DNA of 64,000 nt. Source: Haberlea rhodopensis. Its lineage: Eukaryota; Streptophyta; Magnoliopsida; Lamiales; Gesneriaceae. The notes under the pieces were generated by a model that saw only the letters and a list, made by a program, of their open reading frames with translations, searched no databases and was not told the DNA's origin. Below, in pieces: positions 12,432 to 25,224 of the stretch (within the stretch, counting starts at the first letter, position 1; every line of letters starts with the position of its first letter). The stretch spans positions 2,539,973 to 2,603,972 of the forward strand of contig CAJQUN010000035.1 of NCBI GenBank assembly GCA_907163345.1, read 5' to 3'. The position numbers and the translations under genes were made by a program.

Positions 12432-13650
12432 AAATGCAGGACAAAGTACAAACAAGAATAATAAAGTGTAGGTTCTTGGGGGTAAGGCTTGACAATGAGG
12501 AGAAATAGCATCCTTAACAAATGAGCTGTATAGTTTTGAAACCGAAATATCAATAGAAATTTGCATTTGGGAAGAACAAATCTAACCTTTTTAATAAATA
12601 TTTCCTCGTTTGGTTGTCCTAAGAGAGATAATTTAGATCTGAGAGAAGATTCAATGGGTGAATTTGTAACATCGTGTTTGGTTGAAAAAAAATGAGATCT
12701 GGAATTTGAATTTTATGGATTTAGAATTTCATTTGGTGTTTGCTAAAAATTAAGAAATTTATTTAATAATTGGATTTGACAAATAAAAATAATATTATGA
12801 TTTTAAAAAAATTCAATTTTTACTTTTTTTAAAATATATTGCTTATTAAAATATTCATATATCGTTTATTAAGATATAGAAGAAAAAATACTTTCAAAAA
12901 TAGCAAGAAAATTATATTTTTATTAAATATTTTTCTAAGAAATGAAAACAAAAAAGTTCATCAAGATAAAATCTAAAAAAAAAGTTGTCAAAATTTGGTA
13001 AATTAGATTTTTAATTTTAAAAATAAGTTTTTTAAGTGGAATAAATAATTTATGAAGTTTTTAAATATAAAAATATTTTTAATTGATTTTAAAGAAATTT
13101 CTGAAAAATATACAATAAAGTATGTGAATTAATAGCATAGATTTTTAAGAACATGATGTTTTATTAAAATTTTGAAGTAGACTAAAAATGATTTATGATG
13201 AGTAAGTTATACAAAAAAATTATCTTTTTTATACCCAAAACTCCATGAAATCCTTTCAATTTAAAAAAATTTAATTTAGTTAGAACATATCTCATAATTC
13301 CATTTTAAAATCCAATCTTTCCAAGCACTCAAAATATAATTTGTAATCTCAAGTCCGTCCTTCCAAACACACTCTTAGAATTCGTAGAGAATTTGAAATC
13401 TATTATATTGATTAATAAACAAACCAAAAAATAAAAACGAAAGTGGTAACAAATTCATAAACTTCAAGAATATATTTATATCATGAATTTAAGTTTTTTT
13501 TTTATATTTCAAATCTTTCAATCCAGTTATACCATACATCGAACACATCGATCCAGGCCTAGTCTCATCATTAAATTTTACAATTTTTATCAACATTTAC
13601 CAATATAAATCGGTCATCAATATATCAAAGTTCTTTTCCAAATATATGTA
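12432..13650. other. AT-rich intergenic sequence
   Basis: No gene seen. GTTTGGTTG near 12608 and TTCCAAACACACTC near 13362 are weakly complementary and could be ends of a degraded MITE, but the match is too short to call. Confidence 0.4.
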
Positions 13651-14045
13651 AGGGTGAGCAATCGGTTGATTCAATTACCGACCGAATCGAAACCGAAAAA
13701 AGCGATTTTTTTTTTACAAAACCGAATTGACCGTAACTTTTGTGCAAAACCGAACAAACCGAACCGATAAAAGATCGGTTATTTCACTACGGTAATCGAA
13801 ATAACCAATTTTTTTACAAAAATTAAAAATAAATAAATAAAATGATTTTAAAAATTTGAAAAAATATAAACATATAAAATACAAGTAAAAATCGAATAAA
13901 TTGTTAACCGATATTTTTAAAATCAAAATCGATAGCCGAACCAATTTAACTTATATTTTAAAAAATTAAAACCGAACTTCTGAATTGAACGAACCTCTTC
14001 GAATTTATTCGTTTCGATCGTTTAATTCGGTTAAACCGAACTCCT
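13651..14045. mobile_element. MITE-like repeat rich in CGGTT/AACCG
   Basis: Begins AGGGTGAGCAATCGGTTGA and ends GGTTAAACCGAACTCCT, with many AACCGAA/TTCGGTT repeats on both strands, a composition common in hAT-type miniature elements. Flanks TATATGTA/ATATATAT are too simple to prove a target duplication. A related fragment (AGGAGTGAGTTTTAGAACCG) occurs at about 24419. It ends about 165 bp before the putative TATA region of the 14-3-3 gene. Confidence 0.55.
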
Positions 14046-14210
14046 ATATATATCATGTCCCCCATGTTAGTAAGAAAATTCATTATCTTAAAAAATCCCA
14101 CAGACACTTCATTTCTTAAAATATCATATTCCTTTTAAAACACTAAAATATTACCAAATGACATATTCAAACTTTTCGAAACAACGTGATTGGCTCGTTA
14201 AACGACATAC

Positions 14211-14231
14211 GAGAATATATATACGCACGTG
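14211..14231 (+). promoter_or_regulatory. Putative TATA box and G-box of the 14-3-3 gene
   Basis: AATATATATAC is followed at 14226-14231 by CACGTG, the G-box bound by plant bZIP and bHLH factors. They lie about 230-250 bp before the ATG at 14462, a plausible distance for a short leader. A CT-rich stretch (14310-14345) lies between. Functional use is inferred only. Confidence 0.4.
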
Positions 14232-14461
14232 TATTTCTGCCTACTTTCCATAATTCCACAGTCACTCCCTATATTTCCTCAAATTACGCAAGTGCCCCAA
14301 TCCAACCGTCTACATCTCTTCACCTTCCATTTCCCCCCTGTTTTTCGTGCATAATAATCACTCCCATTCATTCATTCTTCGAAAAACTAACTTATTTCAA
14401 AAGCACAACCGATGCTCTCAGTTTTCTCTACGTTTCTAAATCTTTGAATTTATCGGGGAAA

Positions 14462-14872
14462 ATGTCGACGGAAAATGGGAGAGAGACTCTGGTGTACACA
14501 GCTAAGCTCGCGGAACAGGCCGAGCGTTATGATGGTATAAATGCTTATGTGATGTATATTACTATGTGATTTGTACGTATGATGTACGGTTTCCATTTCT
14601 GTTTATGTTTTTGTGTTCTATAAAGATGTGGAATTTTGCTTCGTGTAGATAATTGTATCTGTGTTTGTGTGTGTGTTGTGCAATCGGTGCGAGCCTGCGA
14701 GGTTGGTGTGTCTGCTGGCAGGAATAGTTGGACAGGCACATTAGAAAATTGATGGTGTAGGTCTTTGTTTAGCTGTAAAGTTCCGAAGGGATGTGCTTGA
14801 GGTGATGTAGATTGAATTTATTGAGATCAAATGATGAGGATGAGATTTAATGAATTTAAATGTCAAAAATCA

Positions 14873-14903
<31 letters not shown>

Positions 14904-17137
14904 ATATCTCGAAGATTTTTTTAATTGTAGGATGCCCTTGTTTGCGCTTCTTTGGCCTTTAGGTCCACAACTATCTCTGGGCATTGATTTTGGACTGTCT
15001 TTAAAAAAGTATATTATTCATTCAAGTAGCATGATGTTGGTTGTCTAATATTTAAATTAATGGTTGATACCAGAATTATGTGTCCGTGATGGTTTTAGTT
15101 TGCTAGAAACCAAATCTCTTCAAATTGGTTTATAGTGTTTCTTGTTCGAATTCGGTTATCTGTTCATTTTTTAAGACTGTTGCAACAACAAATTTATTTA
15201 ACATCTTTTTCTTTGGTATGCAAAGCATGCCTTTTTCCCCCTACTTTTTTTCCTTCTGACAAATGAACTTGTTAGCCCCGTCATTTACTTCATGGGGTTC
15301 GCTAACAAATTCATCCACTTTGCTGGTCATGCTGAATGGTACTGCCAAAATTGAATTGGAACGAAAATGATGTTTTTTGTGCTCAAATTATGACTTTGGC
15401 AATCGAGTTACTGTGACATTGTATAGTCTGTATAATGGTGATGCCATGAAAAATATATCTTACTATTACATTATATTTGTTTTGTCAGAAATGGTTGAAA
15501 GTATGAAAAAGGTTGCAAAACTGGATGTTGAGTTGTCAGTCGATGAAAGGAACCTACTTTCTGTTGGATACAAGAATGTAATTGGTGCTCGCAGAGCTTC
15601 ATGGCGCATCATGTCATCGATTGAGCAGAAGGAAGAGGCCAAGGGAAATGAAAACAATGTGAAACTGATTAAAGATTACCGTCATAAGGTGGAGGTTGAG
15701 TTATCCAAAATCTGCTATGATATTCTTTCAGTCATCGACAAGCATCTAATTCCCTCCTCTGGTTCCGCAGAAGCTACTGTATTCTTTTACAAGATGTAAG
15801 CCAAATGTTCTTATGTTTAAATTTATGTTTTCTTTGGGGTATCATGGTGTGACTTATTATTTGATGCTTGCTTTGATCTGATTGATCGGCTGTGTTCCAA
15901 ATTTTTCCATCAAACGTTCGATTAAATGGCTTAGTTTAAGAAAATGTAGTCTCTAGCCAAGTATCATATTCTTAGTAGTTCATTCTCTTGGCCCTGAATT
16001 TATAAAAAAAACCGAATTTCTTTCCAGTTTAGCTGAGTCAACCCATATTTTTGGGACTGTGTGTTCAGTTAACATATCATTAGAGTTTAACAAAGTTAAT
16101 ATGTATTTCCATGAGCTATTCACTCTTTGAATTTGTTGCCTTCTGAAACATTAGCCAGCGACATATGATTCATTTCTGGCATATTCTAATTCAGGATAGG
16201 CGATTATTACCGCTACCTTGCTGAATTCAAGGCTGATCAGGAAAGAAAAGAGGCATCTGAACAGTCACTCAAGGGCTATGAGGTATGTTCATTTCTCCGC
16301 ACAGAAAAACCAATATAGGGTAATAACTAACCGAGCAAGTCAATGTGGCTTAACTGTGTTACTTAGCTATTATCTTGTTTCCAATGTTCTGTAGGCTGCT
16401 TCAGCCACAGCAAATACAGATCTCCCATCAACCCACCCTATTCGTCTTGGTCTAGCTTTGAACTTCTCGGTGTTCTACTATGAGATCATGAATTCTCCTG
16501 AGAGGTAATATTATTGTAGTTTTTCTTGGTAATTTGTGTGGGATTCTTTGAAGCGCTTTTTAAATAAAGTTGTTTATACAAAAATGGCAGGGCATGCCAT
16601 TTGGCTAAGCAAGCTTTTGATGAGGCAATTGCTGAGTTGGATACATTGAGTGAAGAGTCTTATAAAGACAGCACCTTGATTATGCAGCTGTTAAGAGACA
16701 ATCTCACTCTTTGGACCTCTGATTTGCCTGAAGATGGAGGTAAGTGGTGGTTCATCCGTTGGTTTTTTTTATATCTTAAAGTTCAGCTATTTTCATTCAA
16801 AAGTTTAACAGATGTTTGCTCTCGCCTGGTCCATTTTTCAATATAGTGATCAGCTAAGGCTAAAAATTGAACTTACCCTGGGCAGGTTCAGGTGAGGAGA
16901 ACAATAAAGGTGAGGAATCCAAGGCAGCACAACCAACCGAGGTAAATATTACACTTTATTTCATCCCAACTTGCCAATCCTTTTTCCCTTCAATTCGGAT
17001 CTCGCACAATTATGTTTCACTTCATATTTTATTTGTAATGATGACAAGCGTTCCTTGGATAGTTTTCAAAATTATATTTATACAAAAAATGAGATACAAT
17101 TTGATGCATTTTTGTTGTGTTTCTTTTGCAGAATTAA
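14462..17137 (+). CDS. 14-3-3 protein (general regulatory factor), epsilon-group-like
   Basis: Seven coding exons: 14462-14534, 15489-15795, 16195-16282, 16395-16504, 16591-16739, 16886-16941 and 17132-17137 (last codon AAT, then TAA). The joined frame is 789 bp, 262 aa, normal for the family; all introns are GT-AG. Both family signatures are present: RNLLSVGYKNVIG in exon 2 and YKDSTLIMQLLRDNLTLWTS in exon 5. The phosphopeptide-binding groove residues K/R in GYKNVIGARRASWR and RY in DYYRYLAEF are kept. 14-3-3 proteins dimerise through the N-terminal helices and bind phosphoserine or phosphothreonine motifs of client proteins in cytosol and nucleus. The exon number and the short first exon point to the epsilon group; the acidic tail (SGEENNKGEESKAAQPTEN) is isoform-specific. 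The first intron is long (954 bp) and holds an AT microsatellite. Confidence 0.95.
14873..14900. repeat. (AT)n microsatellite in 14-3-3 intron 1
   Basis: About 14 uninterrupted AT units. Likely length-polymorphic. Confidence 0.9.
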
Positions 17138-17931
17138 GGATTTACAGCACCTGAATCAGTTGCTACGTTTCAAGAATATGTTTTTGGTTCATTTAAAGCA
17201 CAAGATGGCCACGTTCCAAATTACTGCAATCCCTTTTGCTACAAGTACACCAAGTTTTTACTGTGAAACCCTTTTTTGGCTTCCGAGAAATTGTTTTTTT
17301 ATCAGCTGAATGTTCAAGGTGACAATATGATTTATATGCAAGGACAGGCGTATAATATTTTTGATGGTTTATGCTTATTTTCGTGTTCATATTAACTAAG
17401 GAAGATGACGACTCAGTCTTTGAGTTAAGCTTTCAGAATCCGGTGACCTGGAGAACTTAATCCAAGGGGGAAAAAAGGATTTGTCACTGCAAATGATTGA
17501 AGTCAAATGTATCATGGTTTGTTGCAAAAGAGAGTAAAATAAAATGTCAGATTAGTTATTTTTTGCTAACAATATTCACCATCATCAGGACGTCTAATAT
17601 CCATCGTGAATCCTCTAAAACCTATTATTCCTCGAACGAAATAAAAAAAAAAAACAAGCATATCGTGTCGTACACATAAGCCAAGACAAAGAAGAAGCTG
17701 CCTTATAACCTTCATCCTGCTACGGGCCCAAAAGACTAACCATCACCTGATTTACAAAAGGCGACTGAAGAAAGCGAATTGCTTAGAAATGTAAATACTC
17801 GAGAACCTACATCTTCCGCATAGTGTGCAGAGGCCAGTGAAAATAATAAAGCAAACAAAAACATATCAAAGCAGGCATCACGAGGCTATCTTTTGTCATC
17901 ATGTGAGCAACCAAATGTTGTTAACTAACTA
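17138..17931. other. Convergent intergenic region with both 3' UTRs
   Basis: About 0.8 kb between the stop of the 14-3-3 gene (+) and the stop of the PPR gene (-). No coding segment. Both transcripts must end here, so 3' UTRs may overlap. A-rich tracts near 17645-17660 lie in the middle. Confidence 0.5.
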
Positions 17932-20900
17932 TCATGCGTAATTTGTACTGTACTTAAGATTAAACAGAAGGTCCCGGCGAACCTCTGTACCCATTCGAAT
18001 TTTGAACTGCCTGCTTATTGATCCCACCTTGTCATCAGATTCGTGGTCCATTTCTCTAATGCATCGCCTGCGAACCTTTTTGAGTATTTCTTTCGAGGGT
18101 TCAAATCCTGCTTGTATCTGCTTGAGGGGATAAATTCCAGTTCAGGGATAGGTTCAATAGAAAAAATGGTAAAAACTAATGGCGGTGTATCAATTAATGA
18201 GCGAAGATTACCATATCATCAATCACGGTGAGAGCAGCTTTAGGATCTCGCTTTATAAGATGAGCATCAATAAGCAAAGTATATGTTGTCATGTTTGGTT
18301 TCATGCCTAATCCAACAAAGTGCTCAAATACTTTTACACCTTCATCCCTCTGCCATATAAAAAAGGCCTTAATTGATTCAATAGAAGTGAGAAACAGTAT
18401 TTAATGCTGGATCTATGGAAGCATTTAACTCAGTGTACCCACATTCTGAGTATATTGACTGACTTTACTGCTTTACACTCTTTTCATCTGAGATACAAAG
18501 TGAGTGCTTTGCTAAACTCCTTTACAGTCCTTAATAAATATGTTTTTCATACAGACTACAACTGTATCAAGCCAACATGATTGTTTCTTGAAAGTCTTGC
18601 TGTGAGAAATTTGGTGAACAAGCAGATTAAAAAATGGCTACTAAGAGAGATTTGTATAACAGACTAAAGGAACTGTTGATATGTGACATGTGAATAAGGC
18701 CGAGTATAATAACAGTAAAGATTGACAAAAAGCTAGGATGATATATGTTGCATGCATCATATCTCTGAGAATCACCATGTATCCAGTTTGATCCTCAGGT
18801 TACACAAGCAGTTTTGAGAGAATAAAATTTGTAGGATGTAAAAACTCATAAATAATAAAAACAAGGAGCTTGCAGTAAAAACTAAAAGCCTCTAAGGAAA
18901 ATACTTCTTCAATAATCTATATTAAGAGGATCACTTAAAGTCGAATGCAAGATCGGCCAAAGAGAGTACTGTGCGGTTGTGAACAAGGGGAATCAAGATA
19001 TGCACATCTAGTTACCTTGCTGAGTTTTCCAAAGGCACATATCAGGGCATTGTATGAATGGATATTTGGGGTCAATCCAAAAGTTGAGTCAATTGCGTTA
19101 AAGGTCTGATAAGCACGATCAAGATCCCATATATTTGTGCATCCAAGAATGACACAATTGAGGGCGGCAATAGACTTGTATGGTGGATTACCTCGACTTA
19201 AATTCTCCAGCTGATAATAAACCTGAGCGAGCACTTCAAAACGCAGTCAAGTAAAGAACATTTTAAGCACAGCATTACACTCTGACCATGAGAAAAGCAT
19301 GCAAATCCAACAGAGTTAACAGAAAATCAATATATAGCAACAAATACCATAGTCAATTTTGAGGTTTGGTCATCCATACCAAAAACAAAGCAGAAAGTAT
19401 TTCACATCATGACCAAATCTCAATGTAAGATTGAATTTACTCTAGTTGGTATGCTCCTTCGATCTTAATTTTAACTTTCAAGCCAGGGCAATTAGCTAGA
19501 ATAAGAAATTATTTCACATTATGACCTAGTTGGTTTGTGTCAATCTTATTTTTGAAAAAACTTAAGCATGGGTAGCAAGCTTAAAAAAATGAAGTCCGAT
19601 GTCACGACCTTGTTGATCTGCCCCTTGAATGTAATTTTTTACTTGCACTTCCAGTCCCTAGCAATCAAAAAAACTGGCATAGAGATGGTCTAAAGACTCT
19701 AATCAGATATCATGCAAGGCTAAAGAGTAACATGTGTTTTTATACATCCGTGGAACATGAAAACATCTCCAAAATAGTTGAGGTTATCATCCTTAAAGAG
19801 TCACATTTTATCCAATCTGAGATTGATTCAGTCAAATAACATATCTTATGAATCATGACGTACTTCTCAATTGTGCTGACAACACTGATGGACATAAATC
19901 AGGACATTAGGATCAATAACCCTCCATTCAGATGCTCAAAAGATTTTGCATGTTCCCCAGTTCAGAATATTCTCCACCAGGAACATCGCTTTCAATGTTT
20001 CTACTGCTTCGACCACAGACCCGAAAGACCACTGAGCATTTAGTCAAACAAACAATGATGCAATATATTCCCACAAGAAAGTTTTTGGGATGCTCAAGTA
20101 ATGGAAATTCTTTTCACAGTTCACTATTTTTGAATCAATGAATACTTTCCTAATGATTACAATTATTGCTCATTTGTCAGATAATGTACGTGCATGCATG
20201 TGTAGAAATCTCATTTAAATGCAAAAGGGAAACAAACCCTCAGTGATCAGACACTTCTGAGTTCTGATGATTGTCTCGAAGAAATGAGAACATAAAAAAC
20301 TCTCACCCCTTCAAATTAATCAACACTCAGTCACTGATTTGCATTGTCTGTCAGCACCAAACAGAAGGCACAAATTTTCAATAAATCTCATCTTTATGTT
20401 TGACATCACTCCACCACCATCTCAAAACTCTAAAGCTACAGCTAAAATTCTCTCCAGTCCACAAGTTACAAAATGAGATTGAATACGAGATCACTTTCTT
20501 CAACTCTTCTGAATTTGATTTTCATTTCCAAATTTCAACTAACTAGACGTAACACATAACACGTCATAAAGAGGAGCATTTAACTCAGATGCAAGTATGC
20601 AGGTACTAGTAATCTGAACTATGACATCTGTCTAGTCAAACACTCAAGAAGCTATTTAGCAACCTTGCGAAGATTAACCATTCCTACTCAACAAAAGCTC
20701 AAAATGATAAGCATCTGGTCAAAAGAACTTACTGAATCCAAAGTCTCGAAACCTTTCTTGGAGCATGCTATCACAAGAGGATTCAAAGATTGAAATGGGG
20801 AGAATAGGTCTTCTCCATCTTCGATGTTAGAATTTCCATGAGCGCTCTCAAATTCATGCAGAGTACTGAAAGCCTTCTGCAAGTTCCCCAAATTAGAATG

Positions 20901-23556
20901 GGCATATATTTTTGCAAGATAAGCTTCAGGACCAGGAACCTTCTTTTTGCGCAGTGAGTGCTTCAGAACAGCCCATGAACCATCAAGGAGTCTAGAATTG
21001 TAAGTTCTACCAGCAGTTCCAAGGGCAGAGACAACTAATCCTTCATTTATGGAAATATGGGCAGAACGCTGTGATTTCTCCCCTCGAGCAATCAATTTAG
21101 CCATGAATTCAAGAGCATAATAAGTTAGTTCACCGTTATCTGATTTCAATGCTATATCAGCAATATGATTGCAGACAGCCCAAGGAGGGCACAAAGACTT
21201 GTTCTGATCCATTTCCTAATAACCACCATGAAGACAGAGTGATTCATAAGTATACTTGAACAAACTACAAATAAAAAAAAAAAAAAAATCATGTGGCAAG
21301 TAAAAAAAAAATGAACCTTGCATCTCTCTATAATTGATAACAAGTTGTCCAGCCTGGCATTTCTAGCACAGGTTTGTACGCAGTCCGTGAATGAATTCAG
21401 TGAAAGCATATATCCAGATTTCAGTGTCAGATCAATGTATTTCAGGGCAGAATCGATCTGGTTAGTTGCAAGAAGCATGCCAATGACTAAGTCATAAGAC
21501 TCATCATCAGGTAGAGATTCCTTGTAATCTATTCCTGTTTGGATCATCCTGGGGTCAATTATATAAATCCCACTATAATATTAATTTTCATACTAAGTCA
21601 AAATTGATTCAATTAACAAAACACGAAGCAGTCAAACTTATACAAACTACAAAACAGCAGCAGAATCAGGACTTCAGAAAACAACACACCACGAGAATGC
21701 AATGTAGAAGTGTTGTTCAAAGAGACACTAAAAGGAGCTGAACGGGAAATAGAACAGGAAGAAGAATGAAATAAGAACATGGGCACACTTACCTTTATAT
21801 GACATAACAAAACAAGAAGCAGTCAAATTTGTACAAACTACAAAACAACATCAGAATGAAGATTACATAGAACAACACGCCACGTTAACACACTGTAGAA
21901 GTGACATTCAAAGAGACAGTAAATGGAACTGAACGAGATATTGAACAGGAAGGAGACTGAAATAAGTACACTGGAACAATTATTACCTTTATAAGACATA
22001 AATAAGGATGGTGGATAGAGGAGCTAGAGGAAATCTTCATTTTTAATTCATTGACGATAAACAAAATGGAGTTGAATAGGAGACATAGAATAGGGAGGGG
22101 AAAAAAGAGTATTATAATTATATCAGCCAAGTTAAGGAAACAAAGAGAAAGCAAAGAGAAATAATAGTGTCTCATGCAATCATCATTTTAGTTTTTCCTA
22201 ACCAAGAGCAACAATTTTCACCCTGCCTCTGTCCTCATATGACAACAATCATCGTACTTGATGTATGGACAAACAGAAAGTTATAAACCCAAAAAACCAT
22301 CATTGATGGAAGCATGTTAAGGGTATACATCATGTTGAATCAGGTGTCCTTAGACTAATCAATCAATGAAGATTGAAGAGACATTAAACACGTACTTGGT
22401 ATTTCCTATCGTTGCATAGGTGTTCAACACTTTGACATCAAAATTTTAAAAACAATGGGAGACCAAGTCTATCCTCCAGCTCTTACACTTACTTCTCATT
22501 GGCGACTCAAGCCTTACAGATTGCTTTGTCTGAACAATAAGAGTATTCTTATCCTCTATCTCTAAAACTTCAACAAGTCCGGAATAATTTCATGTCTTCT
22601 CAATTTCCATATACAGAAGGTATGTTATAACTTGGATATCAACCCTCATAGAAGCTACACGAATGCTAATTCCCTCCATGAAAGCATCAACCGATAAAGA
22701 ACAACGATGATACAAGAGTGCAATGACAAATACAGTTAAAACTATAGTAAGATATATTGCAGCTCGAGAAGTGCGAAACTATTTTCAGTTAATTTCTAAT
22801 TAGCAACGGAAAAAATTCATGTTTCAACACGGACAACATCACTAAGAAAAAAGCTAAATCGAGTGGCTTCTGTCAGGGTCTTCAGGACAACATATATTAA
22901 AATAAAGACATCTTTTTTCCCAAGAGAAATTATCAAAGAGATCCAAACCTCTCAATCAATTTCTCAGCCGCGAGTCCTTCACCAGCCTGTTTCATAGCCT
23001 TGAGTACAAGATTATACGACGCGGTATTGGGAAAAATCCCGTAATCATCCATTTGCGCGACAAGGTCCAGCAGCTCTCCCGCAGATGCCCCGATCATAAA
23101 ATTCGCCCGCAAGTAATGATTATAGAGGTTCACATCCGGCTTGTTAGGCTTCCCATTCTTATCCAGAGACCTAATCCAAACCTCAAAAGTCTGCTTCATT
23201 TCTTTCCACCTCTGTGAGGTCATCCAATCCGCGAATTGATTCATCAGACTCTGACCGTCCGGATATTGAGACATAGATTGCATATGCGACGTCGAGATGT
23301 GGTGAATAAACCCTGAACTGATTGGAATAACCGCCGTATCGCCGGCGGATGCGTAGGGCACAGGGCTCCTCCAGTTCTCATTGTAGAGCGGACTTCCAGA
23401 GGCCGGATTAGGCGGAAGCGGCGTTTGGGGCAGAGTATGAGGCTGAGGATCGTCCAGCTGAGCTTCTTGGTAAAGGTGGATAGAGGTGGAAATATACTTC
23501 AAGTTCTGCCGTCTGATCAACGGCCATGATTTCACGATGAATGCCATTGGCGCCAT
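17932..23556 (-). CDS. Pentatricopeptide-repeat (PPR) protein, probably mitochondrial
   Basis: Six coding exons on the minus strand: 23556-22949, 21548-21317, 21215-20733, 19222-19016, 18349-18212, 18117-17932. Introns are GT-AG, and the joined frame is 1854 bp, 617 aa. The N-terminus (MAPMAFIVKSWPLIRRQN) is basic and poor in acids, as in a mitochondrial presequence, followed by a proline-rich stretch. PPR-like helix pairs are seen, for example NLYNHYLRANFMIGA with FPNTASYNLVLKAMKQAG, SYDLVIGMLLATNQIDSALK, and SYNALICAFGKLSK with MTTYTLLIDAHLIKRDP. It ends in a basic segment. Overall it resembles a conserved, intron-rich plant PPR/TPR-like protein of about 630 aa annotated as mitochondrial; most PPR genes lack introns, so this is an atypical member. 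PPR proteins usually bind organellar RNA; the target is unknown. Start chosen at the first ATG; a second lies 9 bp downstream. Confidence 0.88.
21615..21999. repeat. Tandem duplication in intron 1 of the PPR gene
   Basis: Two adjacent copies of about 191-194 bp (21615-21805 and 21806-21999), both starting AACAAAACA-GAAGCAGTCAAA and ending in an ACCTTTATA-GACAT block, differing at roughly one base in five. The duplication is old and non-coding. Confidence 0.85.
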
Positions 23557-23893
23557 TTCCGGTGAAATGCTCAAACACGGATTGTAAGATTATATATATG
23601 TGTATATATGTATCTCTTTCATGGACGAAGCTGGAATGTGAGTAGAGTGCAGTGTTCTGCTGGTAGTTGCTAGGGTTTTGGGAGAGACGAACAGGATCCG
23701 AATTTTGATTCGAGAAAAATATGGTTTTAGTTTTTTAATTTGTGATAAATTGTGGGTTTTTTTGGGATCATCGTAAAATATATGCGCTGGACTGCTATTA
23801 ACATGAATATTTTGAGAAGTTTATTTTTTTGGTAAGACAATTAACATGAAATTGATGTCGTTGAAGTGGGTATATAATCTGGCATTTTTTTTA
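23557..23893. other. Upstream region of the PPR gene
   Basis: Contains TATATATATGTGTATATATG around 23591-23611 (read on minus, a possible TATA region about 40 bp before the start codon) and then AT-rich sequence up to the MITE-like element. Nothing else seen. Confidence 0.4.
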
Positions 23894-25160
23894 GGGATAA
23901 TTACACCTCTCGACTTTGACCTATTTACAGAAAGCTTTTATCGATTTTGGAAATTACAGAGACATCCCCTATTGTTAGTAAACTTACCTGTCGTTACAAA
24001 AACATACCCTAATTTTTATTGAAATCCCAACATTGCTCCTGTCAACTTTGACAACTATTTTGACATAAATTTGTAGAGGGTGTCTTTGTAATTATGATAT
24101 TTTATAGGGGGTGTGATCGTAATAAAACTATTATTTATTTTTTGAATGTTTATTTAAAATATAATTATTACTTACTCAAATCTTTTTTTATTTTCTTAAT
24201 AAATTTAGTATTTATCGTTTTATTCAATCTTGTAAAATATCAATATATACCATAAAAAATTCAAAGAAAGTCAAATTAAAAAATAAGATGTTCGATTGCC
24301 ATTTTCGAAATTGATGTCAAAAAATATTAGTCAGCCAAAAAATATATGATTAATAATTTGAGGAAAGAGATAAAAATCTAAATTTTAAAAATAAACTACT
24401 CATATATAAGTTCAACTAGGAGTGAGTTTTAGAACCGAAATTAAAATTGAACCGACCAAATTTTTTTTTCAGCTAACCGATGTGGTTGATTTTTATATTA
24501 AATTGAATAAACCGATTAGATAAATACCGAGTGTCATTAAAGATCATGGCCCAAGACATATCATTTAAAGTCAACGTCTAAACATAAAATTGTTATTAAA
24601 GATCATGGCCTAAAACAATATCATTTATCATTATAATTACAAATAAAATAAGATATTATGATAATAATACAATTAGATAATACTGAATGTATTTTTATAT
24701 ATAAGTAGTTTTAAAATATTATTATTTATAGGAAAGCTGGTTTATAGTTTAAAAATATTTAATAAATAATTCTTTGAAATAAACAAAAAAGAAACAAAAA
24801 AATAAATATAAAAGAAATAAATAAAAAATAATATGACACAATAGGGGGTGTAAACAAAAAAAGAAATAAATAAAAAATAATATGACACAATATGGGGTGT
24901 AACTATAATATATAATATACTATAGGAGATGTATATGTAATGTTTTGAAATTTTATATTACATATATAGTATAAGTGGTGTATCTGTAATATTTTGATAA
25001 TTTTATATTAAATATATGAGAGGGCAAAACGCCATTTCACACATTCTGTTAATTATTTTTTACGGTGTTATGCCTGGAGGGGAGGTCTCTGTAAATTTCC
25101 AAAATCGATGGGAGCTTTCTGTAAATAGGCCAAAGTCAAGGGGCCTAGACGTAATTATCC
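23894..25160. mobile_element. 1.27-kb element with about 80-bp terminal inverted repeats
   Basis: The left end (GGGATAATTAC, with ATTTACAGAAAGCTTTTATC) and the right end (GGGAGCTTTCTGTAAATAGG, finishing GTAATTATCC) are inverted copies over about 80 bp. Flanks are ATTTTTTTTA and ATTTTTTTA, an imperfect 9-10-bp duplication in a T run, which would fit a Mutator-like MITE. The interior is AT-rich, has no transposase, contains a short direct repeat ending in GGGGTGTAA (about 24805-24850 and 24857-24903), and carries a CGGTT-type repeat fragment at about 24419-24535. Confidence 0.75.
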
Positions 25161-25224
25161 ATTTTTTTATGAAGGGAACCCTCCGCAGTTACCTTGGATG
25201 TGTACTGTGTAAATTAATAGCTTA

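Noticed and set aside
12600..13385. Possible MITE with GTTTGG ends
   Set aside because: The end matches are only 6-8 bp and no target duplication is visible.
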